Below are positions 16,063 through 27,646 of a stretch of DNA of 64,000 nt, in pieces. The position numbers and the translations under genes were made by a program. This DNA is from Marinospirillum minutulum DSM 6287. Its GTDB lineage: Bacteria > Pseudomonadota > Gammaproteobacteria > Pseudomonadales > Halomonadaceae. A model generated the notes under the pieces. The model was not told where the DNA came from. It was given only the letters and a program-made list of their open reading frames with translations, and did no database searches. Location: contig NZ_KE383818.1 of assembly GCF_000422325.1 (NCBI RefSeq), positions 681,945 through 745,944 on the forward strand, written 5' to 3'. Numbering within the stretch: the stretch's first letter is position 1; every line of letters begins with the position of its first letter.

Positions 16063-19000
16063 TTACTGCAAAGCATCTAAGAGTTTTTCTAAGGCCGCAA
16101 AACACTTGTCTGCGGTACTCATATCCAAATTAAACTTCAAAGATTGGGCGGAATCCAGTCTATAAACCAAAGGTTGGCGTTGCATTAGCTGAACTAGCTT
16201 AATGGGTTCAACACTGGTTTGACCACCAAAGTGCAAAATGCCCTTATCTTTCCCTGCATCAATACGCACTATACCTAGTGCTTCTGCACGTTGCTTTACT
16301 TCTGTTAGGCGAAAGAGGTTTTTAGTTGCCTCGGGTAGTAGACCAAAGCGATCAATCATTTCTACCTGTAAATCCCTTAAAGCTGCTGCATCTTTACAGC
16401 TAGCAATGCGTTTATATAGCTGCAAGCGGCCATTAACATCGGGTAGGTAATCATCAGGAATTAAGGTGGCTAAATGCAAGCTGATTTCTGTACCCGTGTG
16501 TAAGGGCAGTTCAGCACTGGGCGTTTTACCACTGCGTATGGCTTTTACAGCATCTTCTAATAAGTCCATATACAAGCTAAAGCCTAGGCTAGCAATTTGA
16601 CCACTTTGTTCTTCACCTAAAAGTTCACCCGCACCGCGAATTTCTAAATCTTGCGAAGCTAGAATAAACCCTGCACCCAAATCTTCATTCATAGCGATAG
16701 CTTCAAGGCGTTTCTGGGCATCTTTGGTTGGCTTTTTACCCTCAGGCGTTAGCAAGTAGGCATAGGCTTGGTGGTGGGAGCGCCCAACACGCCCTCTTAG
16801 CTGGTGCAACTGCGCCAAACCAAATTTATCGGCACGTTCAATAATAATGGTATTGGCATTGGGTATATCAATACCTGTTTCAATAATGGTAGAGCACAAT
16901 AAAAGGTTGTAGCGTTTATGGTAGAAGTCTTGCATCACCTTTTCTAGCTGTCGCTCGGGCATTTGCCCATGGGCTACACCCAAACGCACTTCTGGAATAA
17001 TTTCACGCAGCTTTTCAGCGGCATTTTCAATGGTGCTTACATCGTTGTGCAAAAAGTAAACCTGTCCACCACGCAATAATTCACGCAATACCGCTTCTTT
17101 AATAATTGATTCATCACGCTGGCGAACAAAAGTCTTAACCGACAAGCGCCTTGCAGGTGGTGTAGCAATTATGGATAAATCACGAATACCCGACATGGCC
17201 ATATTTAAGGTGCGTGGAATAGGCGTAGCAGTCATAGAGAGTAAATCGACATTGGCCCGTAAAGCTTTTAAGGCTTCTTTTTGACGCACACCAAAACGGT
17301 GTTCTTCATCAATAATGACCAAACCTAAATCTTGGAATTTAACCGAAGATTGTAAGAGTTTATGTGTGCCAATAAGAATATCGACCTTGCCTTCTTCTAA
17401 ACGGTTAATGCTTTCTTGTTGCTCTTTGGCAGAACGGAAACGTGAAAGCAGTTCAATATTCACCGGCCAGTCAGCAAAGCGGTCTTTAAAGTTATCGTAA
17501 TGCTGCTGGGCTAAAAGGGTAGTGGGCACTAAAATAGCCACCTGTTTGTGGTTATGAACGGCAATAAATGCTGCCCGCATCGCTACTTCAGTTTTACCAA
17601 AGCCCACATCACCACACACCACTCTATCCATAGGGCGGGTGCGTGCCATATCGCCTATGACCGCATTAATGGCCAGTTGTTGATCTACCGTTTCTTCAAA
17701 AGGAAAGGCAGAAGCAAATTGCTCCCATTCTTCATCGTCTAACTTAAAGGCATAACCTTTTTGTGCTTCACGCCTTGCATAAATATCTAACAGCTCGGCG
17801 GCAGTATCACGAATTTTTTCAGCCGCTTTTTTACGCGCTTTATCCCACTGATCAGAACCCAAACGGTGCAAAGGCGCATTTTCATCGTTATTACCACTGT
17901 AGCGGCTAATTCTGTCTAAGGAAGCAACCGGCACATAAAGGCTAGCATCATCGGCATAAACTAGTTTTAAAAACTCTTGGGTTTGACCGCCTGAAGTGAG
18001 GGTTTCTAAACCCATATAACGGCCAACACCATGATCAATATGTACCACGGGTGCGTTTAAAGTGAGTTCAGATAAACTGCGAAACGCCAGCTCTTGGTTA
18101 ACGGCAGAAACTTCACGGCGGCGGCGCTGTAAAATGCGTTCACCAAAGAGTACCGATTCAGTGATGAGTAATAATTCAGATTGAGGCAAAAACAAGCCTC
18201 TATCTAAGGGAGCTAGCGTAAGTGCGAGCGGTGGTTTTTGGTTTAAGAAGGCTTGCCAGTCCGCCACATCTTGTGGCACTAGGCCATGCCGACCTAACAA
18301 CTCCATTAAGGCTTCGCGGCGACCCCGTGATTCCACGGTTAATAAAATGCTAGCTTGAGGGTTGGCGGCAATAAAATCTTGCAAAGCACCTAAAGGCCGT
18401 TTGGCTTTGGCGGCAACGGCTAAATTAGGTAGGGGTAGGCTTAAAACTTCTTGATCGCCAGATAAAGTATCGCTAGGTGCTTGAGCATGTACTTCAATAC
18501 GCGCAAATAAATTACGCTGACGGTTTAAGGCTTCTAAAGGTAAATACAGTTCGTTAGGTGCTAAGCAGGGGTGACGAATATCATGGCGTAGGTTTTCATA
18601 ACGGCGTTCAATTTCATCCCAATAGTGGTTGGCTGCTTGTTGTACGGTTTGAACTGGCGTTTCGGTTCCTGTCATTTCAGCAACAAGTGTACCTACCGGC
18701 AAGTAATCAAAAAGGGTGGCTGTATGGGTAAAAAACAGCGGTAAAAAGAACTCTAACCCTGGTGTTACTTGGCCTTTAAGGGTGTCTTGATAAATATCGC
18801 AGCGGGGTAAATCTACATCAAAGCGGGTTTGAAATTCAGTACGAAAAATCTTTAATGACGCTTCATTTAATACAAATTCATGCGCTGGTAATAAAGAAAC
18901 GGCATCAGTTTTTTCTTCTGTGCGCTGGGTTTCGGCATTAAAAAAACGCAATGATTCAATTTCATCATCAAAAAGTTCAATACGCAGTGGCTGTTCACTG

Positions 19001-19548
19001 CCCATAGGGAATAAATCGAGCAAACCACCCCTAACTGTAAACTCACCCTGCTCATAAACGGTATCTACCGCACGGTAGCCCGCTTCTTCTAGTTGTCGAC
19101 GAAAGGCATGTAAATCGAGAGCTTGACCAAGTTTTAGATCAATCGCATGGCTAGCAACAAACTCAGCAGGGGGTAAGCGTTGCATTAGGGTACTAATGGG
19201 TACAACCAGCAAGCCTTTACGTTGTTTGGGTAGGGCTAATAAAGTTTTTAATCGTTCAGAAACTATGTTCTGGTGCGGTGAAAAACGGTCATAAGGCAGC
19301 ACTTCCCAATCGGGCAGGCTTAATACGGGCAAATCTTTGGGCGCAAAAAAAGTTAACTCATCGGCTAGTAGTCGGGCGCTGGTCGTATCAGGGCAAACGA
19401 CCAGTAGTGGCGCAGCATGTTGCTTGGCAGCTTCAACCAAAGCCACAGCAGCAGCGGCATCATAAACATTTAACCAACGCTGCAAAAAGCCTGCTTTTGT
19501 TGGTGGGTTGCTGGCTAAAAGTTGATAACGACTGACAGCTTTGTTCAT
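16063..19548 (-). CDS. mfd: Transcription-repair coupling factor
   Basis: 1161 residues from ATG 19548 (E. coli Mfd has 1148); an in-frame TTG at 19563 is possible. Domains in order: UvrB-homology region (about 10-350), RNA-polymerase-interacting CarD-like domain (about 490-560, VHIDHGVGRYMGLETL), then a RecG-like translocase with Walker A GDVGFGKTEV, DEEHRFG box and SMTATPIPRT, the TRG/helicase C-terminal half (IIETGIDIPNANTIII, QLRGRVGRS), and the C-terminal TRCF domain. It removes stalled RNA polymerase at lesions and recruits UvrA. It is divergent from the GAPDH gene. Confidence 0.97.
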   Translation of the reverse strand: MNKAVSRYQLLASNPPTKAGFLQRWLNVYDAAAAVALVEAAKQHAAPLLVVCPDTTSARLLADELTFFAPKDLPVLSLPDWEVLPYDRFSPHQNIVSERLKTLLALPKQRKGLLVVPISTLMQRLPPAEFVASHAIDLKLGQALDLHAFRRQLEEAGYRAVDTVYEQGEFTVRGGLLDLFPMGSEQPLRIELFDDEIESLRFFNAETQRTEEKTDAVSLLPAHEFVLNEASLKIFRTEFQTRFDVDLPRCDIYQDTLKGQVTPGLEFFLPLFFTHTATLFDYLPVGTLVAEMTGTETPVQTVQQAANHYWDEIERRYENLRHDIRHPCLAPNELYLPLEALNRQRNLFARIEVHAQAPSDTLSGDQEVLSLPLPNLAVAAKAKRPLGALQDFIAANPQASILLTVESRGRREALMELLGRHGLVPQDVADWQAFLNQKPPLALTLAPLDRGLFLPQSELLLITESVLFGERILQRRRREVSAVNQELAFRSLSELTLNAPVVHIDHGVGRYMGLETLTSGGQTQEFLKLVYADDASLYVPVASLDRISRYSGNNDENAPLHRLGSDQWDKARKKAAEKIRDTAAELLDIYARREAQKGYAFKLDDEEWEQFASAFPFEETVDQQLAINAVIGDMARTRPMDRVVCGDVGFGKTEVAMRAAFIAVHNHKQVAILVPTTLLAQQHYDNFKDRFADWPVNIELLSRFRSAKEQQESINRLEEGKVDILIGTHKLLQSSVKFQDLGLVIIDEEHRFGVRQKEALKALRANVDLLSMTATPIPRTLNMAMSGIRDLSIIATPPARRLSVKTFVRQRDESIIKEAVLRELLRGGQVYFLHNDVSTIENAAEKLREIIPEVRLGVAHGQMPERQLEKVMQDFYHKRYNLLLCSTIIETGIDIPNANTIIIERADKFGLAQLHQLRGRVGRSHHQAYAYLLTPEGKKPTKDAQKRLEAIAMNEDLGAGFILASQDLEIRGAGELLGEEQSGQIASLGFSLYMDLLEDAVKAIRSGKTPSAELPLHTGTEISLHLATLIPDDYLPDVNGRLQLYKRIASCKDAAALRDLQVEMIDRFGLLPEATKNLFRLTEVKQRAEALGIVRIDAGKDKGILHFGGQTSVEPIKLVQLMQRQPLVYRLDSAQSLKFNLDMSTADKCFAALEKLLDALQ

Positions 19549-19744
19549 GAGTAAAATAACCAAGTTAGCAAAAATTAAGGCGCATGATACCAGTCAAAGA
19601 AGATATTAAAAAATGCCTTTAACCCTGCGAAGGTCTAAAGCCAATAAGGCTTAGTAATTTGCCTAAAAGCAGGTCAACAAGCATAATAGCGGCAAATTTT
19701 CACACCCCTTACTTTACAGTTAATTATAGAGAGAGGCTTCGCCT

Positions 19745-21202
19745 GTGACCGACAACAAATTAGATTCCTACTTTGAAGACTGGCAGGAACGTGAAACCAT
19801 TGCCGAGGCAATGATTCCACTGATTGGTCGTTTATACCGTAAATACAACGTAGTGACTTCCATTTATGGTCGTGCATTGGTCAATCGTTCTGTTATTCGT
19901 ATTCTAAAAGACCACCGTTTTGTGCGTCAGGTTGAAGGTTCCGAGCTAGATGTACGTGACAGCCATCAGTTGGTAGAAACCCTACTTAAGTTAAAGCCTG
20001 GTCCTTGCCATGTAGATATCGGCAAATTGGCTGCTCAATTCCGTAAAGAAAACGGCACCGACATGGAAGCTTTCCTAAAAGCTGAAATGGGCGATGTGTT
20101 GGGCAAGCATAAAGAAGCCGATATGGGCGGTGCACCACAAGACGTAGTGCTTTATGGTTTTGGTCGTATTGGTCGTCTACTTGCACGCATTATGGTTGAA
20201 AAAGCCGGTGGTGGTAGCTTGTTACGCTTGCGTGCAGTGGTAGTACGTGGCGGTAAAGAAGGTGACTTAGAAAAACGTGCTAGCCTCTTGCGTCGTGATT
20301 CAGTACACGGTCCTTTTGACGGTACAATTACAGTAGACAAAGAAAACAACGCACTCATAGTTAACGGTAATTACATTCAGTTTATTTATGCAAGTTCACC
20401 GGCTGAAGTTGACTACACCCAATACGGCATTACCGATGCGCTAGTGGTCGATAACACAGGCATGTGGCGTGATGAAGAAGGCCTAGGTCAGCATTTAGCC
20501 TGTAAAGGTGCGGCACGTGCAGTGTTAACAGCACCAGGTAAGGGCGATATTAAAAATATTGTTTATGGTATTAACCACGGCGATATTAAAGACAGCGACA
20601 AAATTATTTCTGCTGCTTCCTGTACCACCAACGCAATAGTGCCTGTTCTAAAAGCGGTGAATGATAAATACGGCATTATCAGTGGTCACGTAGAAACCGT
20701 ACACGCTTACACAAATGACCAGAACCTAATTGATAACTTCCACAAAGGCGATAGACGTGGACGTTCTGCTGCCATGAACATGGTTTTAACAGAAACAGGC
20801 GCAGCAAAAGCCGTTGCTAAAGCACTACCAGAATTAGCAGGCAAGCTAACGGGTAATGCTATCCGTGTTCCTATCCCCAACGTTTCTATGGCTATTCTTA
20901 ACCTAAGCATGGAAAAAGACAGCAGCGTTGCAGAAATGAATGATTACCTAAGCTGGGCTGCGCTTTATTCACCCATGCAAAAGCAAATTGACTTTGTTGA
21001 CTCTAACGAAGTGGTTTCTTCCGACTTTGTTGGTAACCGCCATGCCGGTATTGTTGATGCTAAAGCGACGATAGTAAATGGCAAACAAGCCGTACTTTAT
21101 GTTTGGTACGACAATGAGTTTGGTTACAGTTGTCAGGTGGTTAGAATTTTACAAGAAATTTCTCATGTGAAGTTCCCTTACTTCCCTGCAGACCGCAGTT
21201 AA
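19745..21202 (+). CDS. N-terminally extended glyceraldehyde-3-phosphate dehydrogenase
   Basis: 485 residues from GTG 19745, preceded by AGAGAGAGG. The NAD-binding start GFGRIGR lies near residue 138 instead of residue 7-10, so about 125 extra N-terminal residues (MTDNKLDSYFEDWQERETIAE...) precede the catalytic core. The active-site cysteine is C293 in SAASCTTNAI, with the usual HAYTNDQNL and VRVPIPNVS-like segments. Long GAPDHs of this kind, located between mfd and the nqr operon, occur in Pseudomonas and Oceanospirillales. They are thought to work with cytosolic carbon flow in gluconeogenesis, but the extension has no role I can assign. A terminator follows. Confidence 0.92.
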   Translation: MTDNKLDSYFEDWQERETIAEAMIPLIGRLYRKYNVVTSIYGRALVNRSVIRILKDHRFVRQVEGSELDVRDSHQLVETLLKLKPGPCHVDIGKLAAQFRKENGTDMEAFLKAEMGDVLGKHKEADMGGAPQDVVLYGFGRIGRLLARIMVEKAGGGSLLRLRAVVVRGGKEGDLEKRASLLRRDSVHGPFDGTITVDKENNALIVNGNYIQFIYASSPAEVDYTQYGITDALVVDNTGMWRDEEGLGQHLACKGAARAVLTAPGKGDIKNIVYGINHGDIKDSDKIISAASCTTNAIVPVLKAVNDKYGIISGHVETVHAYTNDQNLIDNFHKGDRRGRSAAMNMVLTETGAAKAVAKALPELAGKLTGNAIRVPIPNVSMAILNLSMEKDSSVAEMNDYLSWAALYSPMQKQIDFVDSNEVVSSDFVGNRHAGIVDAKATIVNGKQAVLYVWYDNEFGYSCQVVRILQEISHVKFPYFPADRS

Positions 21203-21217
21203 TCAGGGTTTTAACAT

Positions 21218-21252
21218 AAAAAAGCTGTGTGCTTCGGTGGGCAGCTTTTTTT
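21218..21252 (+). terminator. Rho-independent terminator after the GAPDH gene
   Basis: GCTGTGTGC (21224-21232) and GTGGGCAGC (21237-21245) form a stem with one mismatch around a C(TTCG)G tetraloop, with A-run before and T-run after. Confidence 0.88.
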
Positions 21253-21432
21253 GCTAAACCTAGTTAAATGACCCTAGAATCGGGTAGCCTTTGGTGCTTA
21301 GGGTCTTTATAATGCACACATTTTTAAGTAGCCGCTTGTGCGACAAAAAGACGCAGAATTTTTCAAAGTTTTTTCAGATGTAAAAACCTTAGCTTTAAAA
21401 AGCTTTATCTTTAACTTGGTGATTGGGCGTGA

Positions 21433-22797
<1,365 letters not shown>

Positions 22798-22800
22798 TGA

Positions 22801-24009
22801 ATGAAAGCATTACGTAATCTTCTCGACAAAATGGAGCCGCACTTTGTAAAAGGTGGACGTTACGAAAGCTGGTATGCGCTCTATGAAGCTGTCGACACAA
22901 TCTTTTACACACCACCCAGTGTTGCCAAAACAACAGCCTTTGTGCGTGATGGTATTAACCTTAAGCGCATGATGATTACCGTTTGGTTATGTACCTTCCC
23001 AGCCATGTTTTTTGGTATGTGGAATACCGGTTTACAAGCCAACCAAGCCATAGATGCAGGTTTTGCATCCATGGGCGGCCTGCGTGAAAGCTTTATTGTT
23101 CTGTTTGGTGCGGGTAACTACGACCCAACCAGCGTGTGGGACAACATAGTTCACGGTGCAACCTTCTTTATTCCTATTTATGCCACAGCTTTTATTGTTG
23201 GTGGTTTCTGGGAAGTGCTTTTTGCCATGCGTCGTGGCCACGAAGTAAACGAAGGCTTCTTTGTTACTTCTATTCTTTTTGCACTGATTCTTCCTGCAAC
23301 CATTCCACTTTGGCAGGTAGGTTTAGGTATTACCTTTGGTGTGGTTATCGGTAAGGAAATTTTTGGCGGCACAGGCAAAAACTTCCTTAACCCAGCACTT
23401 ACGGGTCGTGCTTTCCTCTACTTTGCTTACCCAGCACAAATCTCGGGTGATGCCATTTGGGTAGCAGCCGACGGTTTCACTGGTGCAACCGCGCTTTCAG
23501 TTGCTTACAGCGAGGGTGTAAATGTACTAGCGCAAAGCCTTAGCTGGTGGGATGCTTTTGTTGGTGTTATGCCAGGTTCAGTGGGCGAAACTTCAACCCT
23601 AGCTATCTTTATTGGTGGCGCAGTATTACTACTAACCCGTATCGCCTCTTGGCGCATTATGGCCGGTGTAATGCTAGGTATGATGGCAACCGCCACGCTA
23701 TTTAATATGATTGGTTCAGAAACCAATAACATGTTTGCAATGCAATGGTACTGGCACCTAGTCACCGGTGGTTTTGCCTTTGGTATGGTGTTTATGGCGA
23801 CTGACCCAGTTTCAGCCTCCATGACAGATAAAGGTAAGCTCGTATTTGGCGCACTTATCGGTGTAATGACCGTTCTAATACGTGTGGTTAACCCAGCTTT
23901 CCCAGAAGGCATCATGCTAGCCATACTATTTGCTAACCTGTTTGCCCCACTGATAGACAGCCTAGTGGTTAAAGCCAACATCAAGCGGAGGGTATTGCGC
24001 AATGTCTAA
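22801..24009 (+). CDS. nqrB: Na+-NQR subunit B
   Basis: 402 residues with about ten membrane segments. The covalent FMN site is T230 in GFTGATALS (family pattern for phosphoester-linked FMN). The subunit carries FMN and riboflavin and forms part of the Na+ path. It starts 3 bases after nqrA and overlaps nqrC by 8 bases, implying coupling. Confidence 0.97.
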   Translation: MKALRNLLDKMEPHFVKGGRYESWYALYEAVDTIFYTPPSVAKTTAFVRDGINLKRMMITVWLCTFPAMFFGMWNTGLQANQAIDAGFASMGGLRESFIVLFGAGNYDPTSVWDNIVHGATFFIPIYATAFIVGGFWEVLFAMRRGHEVNEGFFVTSILFALILPATIPLWQVGLGITFGVVIGKEIFGGTGKNFLNPALTGRAFLYFAYPAQISGDAIWVAADGFTGATALSVAYSEGVNVLAQSLSWWDAFVGVMPGSVGETSTLAIFIGGAVLLLTRIASWRIMAGVMLGMMATATLFNMIGSETNNMFAMQWYWHLVTGGFAFGMVFMATDPVSASMTDKGKLVFGALIGVMTVLIRVVNPAFPEGIMLAILFANLFAPLIDSLVVKANIKRRVLRNV

Positions 24010-24769
24010 AAGTAATGACTCCATCTCAAAAACACTAACGGTTGCGTTTATCCTCTGTTTAGTTTGTGCGGTTATTGTTTCAGTATCCGCTGTAGCACTT
24101 AAACCGCTACAAAATGCTAACCAAGAAGATTTTCGCCGTAGTAATATTTTGGTTGCTGCTGGTTTAATTACCGCTAATGAAGCAACTAAAGATCGCATTG
24201 CCGAAGAATTTGCCAAAATTCAGGTAAAAGTAGTTGATTTACGTACAGGTGAATTCACCCAAGACGTAAGCGTAGAAACTTACGATCAGCTACGTGCGGC
24301 TAAAGACCCTGCGCAAAGCTTTGAACTAGATGAAGTAGCTATAGGTGTAAAGCGCCTAGAAAACTACGGTTTAGTTTACCTAGTGGGTGATGAAGCCAAT
24401 CCAGATCGCATTATTATTCCTGTGCGTGGTCCTGGCTTGTGGTCAACCCTTCACGGCTTCTTAGCCCTAGAAGGTGATGGCAACACCATTGCAGGTATGG
24501 GTTTTTATGATCATGCTGAAACCCCCGGCTTAGGTGGTGAAGTAGACAACCCTAACTGGAAAGCTCAGTGGCCTGGTAAAAAGGCTTACCGAGAAGACTC
24601 TATGCAACCACTTTTGGGCCTTTCAAAAAACCCCGATGGTGTGCATGAGGTAGATACGTTATCGGGTGCTAGCTTAACCGCACGTGGTGTAACTAACCTA
24701 TTGCAATTCTGGGTTAGCGAACAAGCCTATGGGTCATTCCTAGCTAAATTCCGTCAGGGAGGCGCTTAA
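24002..24769 (+). CDS. nqrC: Na+-NQR subunit C
   Basis: 255 residues. One N-terminal membrane helix (about 12-32, [20 protein letters not shown]) anchors a periplasmic FMN-binding domain. The covalent FMN threonine is T226 in TLSGASLT, one position from T225 of Vibrio cholerae NqrC. Flavin attachment needs the ApbE transferase, which is not in this window. Confidence 0.97.
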   Translation: MSKSNDSISKTLTVAFILCLVCAVIVSVSAVALKPLQNANQEDFRRSNILVAAGLITANEATKDRIAEEFAKIQVKVVDLRTGEFTQDVSVETYDQLRAAKDPAQSFELDEVAIGVKRLENYGLVYLVGDEANPDRIIIPVRGPGLWSTLHGFLALEGDGNTIAGMGFYDHAETPGLGGEVDNPNWKAQWPGKKAYREDSMQPLLGLSKNPDGVHEVDTLSGASLTARGVTNLLQFWVSEQAYGSFLAKFRQGGA

Positions 24770-24771
24770 TC

Positions 24772-25440
24772 ATGGCCAATGATACAACTAAAACGGTATT
24801 AATCAGCCCTATCTTCAAAAACAACCCTATTGCCTTACAGGTACTAGGTATTTGCTCGGCGCTGGCTGTTACCACCAGTATGCAAGTTGCAGTGGTTATG
24901 ACGATAGCGGTTATGTTTGTAACTGCCTTCTCTAACTTCTTTGTATCTTTAATTCGTAACCATATTCCCAGCAGTATTCGTATTATCGTGCAAATGACGA
25001 TCATTGCATCCTTGGTAATAGTGGTAGACCAAGTACTTAAAGCCTATGCCTATGAAATTAGCCGTCAGCTATCGGTATTTGTGGGTCTAATCATTACCAA
25101 CTGTATTGTTATGGGTCGTGCCGAAGCCTACGCCATGAAAAATGGCCCCGTCATCAGTTTCTGGGATGGTATAGGTAACGGTTTTGGTTACGGTGTTGTA
25201 CTTATGCTAGTGGGTGCGGTACGTGAAATCTTTGGTGCGGGTAGCTTCTTTGGTTATCAAATTCTATCCCTAACTAAAGATGGTGGCTGGTATTTAGCTA
25301 ACGGCTTAATGCTACTGCCACCCTCAGCCTTCTTCATTATTGGTCTACTGATTTGGGCGTTACGCTCATGGCAGCCAGAGCAAAATGAAATTCCTGAGTT
25401 CAAAATTACCGAAAACACTAAATCTGAAGGAGCGATGTAA
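24772..25440 (+). CDS. nqrD: Na+-NQR subunit D
   Basis: 222 residues, six membrane helices expected. The [12 protein letters not shown] segment contains the conserved cysteine that, with its partner in NqrE, binds an intramembrane iron centre in the Na+-NQR structure. Two bases after nqrC. Confidence 0.97.
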   Translation: MANDTTKTVLISPIFKNNPIALQVLGICSALAVTTSMQVAVVMTIAVMFVTAFSNFFVSLIRNHIPSSIRIIVQMTIIASLVIVVDQVLKAYAYEISRQLSVFVGLIITNCIVMGRAEAYAMKNGPVISFWDGIGNGFGYGVVLMLVGAVREIFGAGSFFGYQILSLTKDGGWYLANGLMLLPPSAFFIIGLLIWALRSWQPEQNEIPEFKITENTKSEGAM

Positions 25441-25442
25441 GC

Positions 25443-26063
25443 ATGTTAGAACATTACTTATCGCTATTTATTACTGCCGTGTTTGTAGAAAACATGGCGC
25501 TAGCCTTCTTCTTGGGTATGTGTACCTTCTTAGCCCTGTCTAAAAAGGTTGATGCAGCCTTTGGTCTAGGTGTTGCGGTGATAGTTGTACTGGCCATCAC
25601 CGTACCGGTAAACAACCTGATTTATAACCTGCTACTGCGTGAAGGCGCTCTAGCTTGGACAGGTATTGAAGGTGCAGAAAAAATCGACTTATCTTTCCTA
25701 GGCTTGTTGAGCTATATCGGCGTAATTGCTGCCTTAGTTCAAATTCTAGAAATGTTCCTCGAAAAATTTGTACCAGCACTCTATAACGCCCTAGGCGTAT
25801 TCCTACCACTAATTACCGTGAACTGCGCCATTATGGGTGCGTCACTCTTTATGGTAGAGCGTGACTACAACTTCGCTGAATCCGTTGTTTACGGTACAGG
25901 CGCAGGTTTGGGTTGGGCACTGGCTATAGTTGCACTAGCCGGTATACGTGAAAAGCTGAAGTACAGCGATGTGCCAGCAGGGCTACAAGGTCTAGGCATC
26001 ACTTTTATCGTGGTGGGCTTAATGTCACTAGGCTTTATGTCCTTCTCCGGCATCCAGCTATAA
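25443..26063 (+). CDS. nqrE: Na+-NQR subunit E
   Basis: 206 residues, paralogous to NqrD with inverted topology. The conserved cysteines are seen in [13 protein letters not shown] and [12 protein letters not shown], consistent with the iron site shared with NqrD. Two bases after nqrD. Confidence 0.97.
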   Translation: MLEHYLSLFITAVFVENMALAFFLGMCTFLALSKKVDAAFGLGVAVIVVLAITVPVNNLIYNLLLREGALAWTGIEGAEKIDLSFLGLLSYIGVIAALVQILEMFLEKFVPALYNALGVFLPLITVNCAIMGASLFMVERDYNFAESVVYGTGAGLGWALAIVALAGIREKLKYSDVPAGLQGLGITFIVVGLMSLGFMSFSGIQL

Positions 26064-26075
26064 AAGGGAAATAAC

Positions 26076-27311
26076 ATGGTCGACACTACAATTATTCTGC
26101 TCGGCGTCGTCATGTTCACCATAATCGTGCTTAGTCTCGTTATGGTGATCCTGGCAGCGCGTAGCAAACTGGTAAGTACCGGTGATGTCACTATTGAAAT
26201 TAATGGTGATCCAGAACACACACTCGTAACAGCCGCTGGTGGCAAGCTACTTAACACCCTAGCAGCCAATGGCATCTTCTTATCATCAGCCTGTGGTGGT
26301 GGTGGTAGTTGTGCCCAGTGTACTTGTAAGGTAATTGAAGGCGGTGGTTCTATACTGCCTACAGAAGAATCAGCTTTCACCATGCGTGAAAAGAAAGAAG
26401 GCTGGCGCTTATCTTGCCAAGTACCTGTTAAGCAAAACATGAAGATAGAAGTAGACGAAGAAATCTTCGGTGTTAAAAAGTGGACTTGTGAAGTGGTTTC
26501 TAACCCCAACGTAGCCACTTTTATTAAAGAGCTAACGCTTAAACTACCTGAGGGTGAAAACGTAGACTTCCGTGCTGGTGGTTATGTACAGCTCGAATGT
26601 CCTGCCTATGAAATTCCTTATAAGAATTTTGATATTCAAGAAGAATTTCACGGTGATTGGGACAAGTTCAACATCTGGCGTTACGTGGCAGTAAACAGCG
26701 AAACCACCATTCGTGCTTACTCCATGGCTAACTACCCAGAAGAGCGTGGTCTAGTGAAGTTCAATATTCGTATTGCAACACCACCACCAGGCCGTGATGA
26801 TGTGCCACCGGGCATTATGTCTTCTTACGTGTTTAACCTTAAGCCAGGCGACACCATCGATGTTTACGGTCCTTTTGGTGAGTTCTTTGCTAAAGATACC
26901 GATGCAGAAATGGTCTTTGTTGGCGGTGGTGCAGGTATGGCACCTATGCGTTCGCACATTTTCGACCAGCTTAAGCGTTTGAAGTCTAAGCGTAAAATTA
27001 GCTTCTGGTACGGTGCACGTTCATTACGTGAAGCCTTCTATGTTGAAGAGTTCGACAAGCTAGCCGAAGAAAATGAAAACTTTACTTGGCACTTGGCTTT
27101 GTCAGATCCATTACCTGAAGATAATTGGGAAGGTGCTACTGGTTTTATTCATAACGTGCTTTATGAAAACTACCTAAAAGACCACCCAGCGCCTGAAGAC
27201 TGCGAATTCTACATGTGTGGACCACCCATGATGAACGCTGCGGTTATTAAGCTACTAGAAAACCTTGGTGTAGAACCTGAAAATATTCTACTCGATGACT
27301 TTGGTGGCTAA
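26076..27311 (+). CDS. nqrF: Na+-NQR subunit F, NADH-oxidising flavoprotein
   Basis: 411 residues. An N-terminal membrane helix (about 4-26) is followed by a plant-type [2Fe-2S] domain ([14 protein letters not shown] with a fourth Cys in RLSCQVP), an FAD-binding domain with RAYSMANYP, and an NAD(H)-binding domain ending in YMCGPPMMN. It takes electrons from NADH at the cytoplasmic side. Preceded by an AAAGGGAAA ribosome-binding site. Confidence 0.97.
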   Translation: MVDTTIILLGVVMFTIIVLSLVMVILAARSKLVSTGDVTIEINGDPEHTLVTAAGGKLLNTLAANGIFLSSACGGGGSCAQCTCKVIEGGGSILPTEESAFTMREKKEGWRLSCQVPVKQNMKIEVDEEIFGVKKWTCEVVSNPNVATFIKELTLKLPEGENVDFRAGGYVQLECPAYEIPYKNFDIQEEFHGDWDKFNIWRYVAVNSETTIRAYSMANYPEERGLVKFNIRIATPPPGRDDVPPGIMSSYVFNLKPGDTIDVYGPFGEFFAKDTDAEMVFVGGGAGMAPMRSHIFDQLKRLKSKRKISFWYGARSLREAFYVEEFDKLAEENENFTWHLALSDPLPEDNWEGATGFIHNVLYENYLKDHPAPEDCEFYMCGPPMMNAAVIKLLENLGVEPENILLDDFGG

Positions 27312-27356
27312 TGAAGGCAACTAACTTTTTCTTCTTATGGAATTGTTAGTCTACTT

Positions 27357-27393
27357 GGGTTGTCTCTATTTATAAGAGGCAACCCATTTTTAC
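27357..27393 (+). terminator. Hairpin between nqrF and nqrM, possible attenuator
   Basis: GGGTTGTCTCT (27357-27367) and AGAGGCAACCC (27375-27385) pair over 11 bp (one G-T) around a 7-base loop, followed by only a short T-rich tail (ATTTTTA). It may partly terminate nqr transcription before nqrM or stabilise the upstream mRNA. Confidence 0.6.
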
Positions 27394-27410
27394 TTTAGAG
27401 GAATTTAATT

Positions 27411-27623
27411 ATGCAAATCTTCTTACTCAGCGCACTTGTTCTTGGTGTCATCATGTTAATCATGTCCGTAGGCGTTATTATGGGTCGTAAACCCATTGCA
27501 GGTTCTTGCGGTGGCATGAGTGCTTTAGGTATGGATACAGCCTGCGATATTTGCGGTGGTGATCAAACTGTTTGTGAAACAGAATCACAAAAAAGACTAG
27601 CTTACGACGCAGCAGCTAAGTAG
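27411..27623 (+). CDS. nqrM: Na+-NQR maturation factor NqrM
   Basis: 70 residues. One N-terminal membrane helix (about 3-24) and four cysteines, C33, C45, C48 and C55, in the SCGGMSALGMDTACDICGGDxxxC pattern of the NqrM (DUF539) family. The protein is needed for assembly of active Na+-NQR, probably by delivering iron to the NqrD/NqrE site. A GAGGAA ribosome-binding site precedes the ATG. Its placement after nqrF is typical. Confidence 0.93.
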   Translation: MQIFLLSALVLGVIMLIMSVGVIMGRKPIAGSCGGMSALGMDTACDICGGDQTVCETESQKRLAYDAAAK

Positions 27624-27646
27624 TTATTTATTTTAAGGAGTAGTGA

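Noticed and set aside
23505-24002. 165-codon minus-strand frame opposite nqrB
   Set aside because: Antisense shadow of a strongly conserved membrane protein gene.
25889-26518. 209-codon minus-strand frame opposite nqrE and nqrF
   Set aside because: Spans two well-conserved genes in antisense; no similarity to any family.
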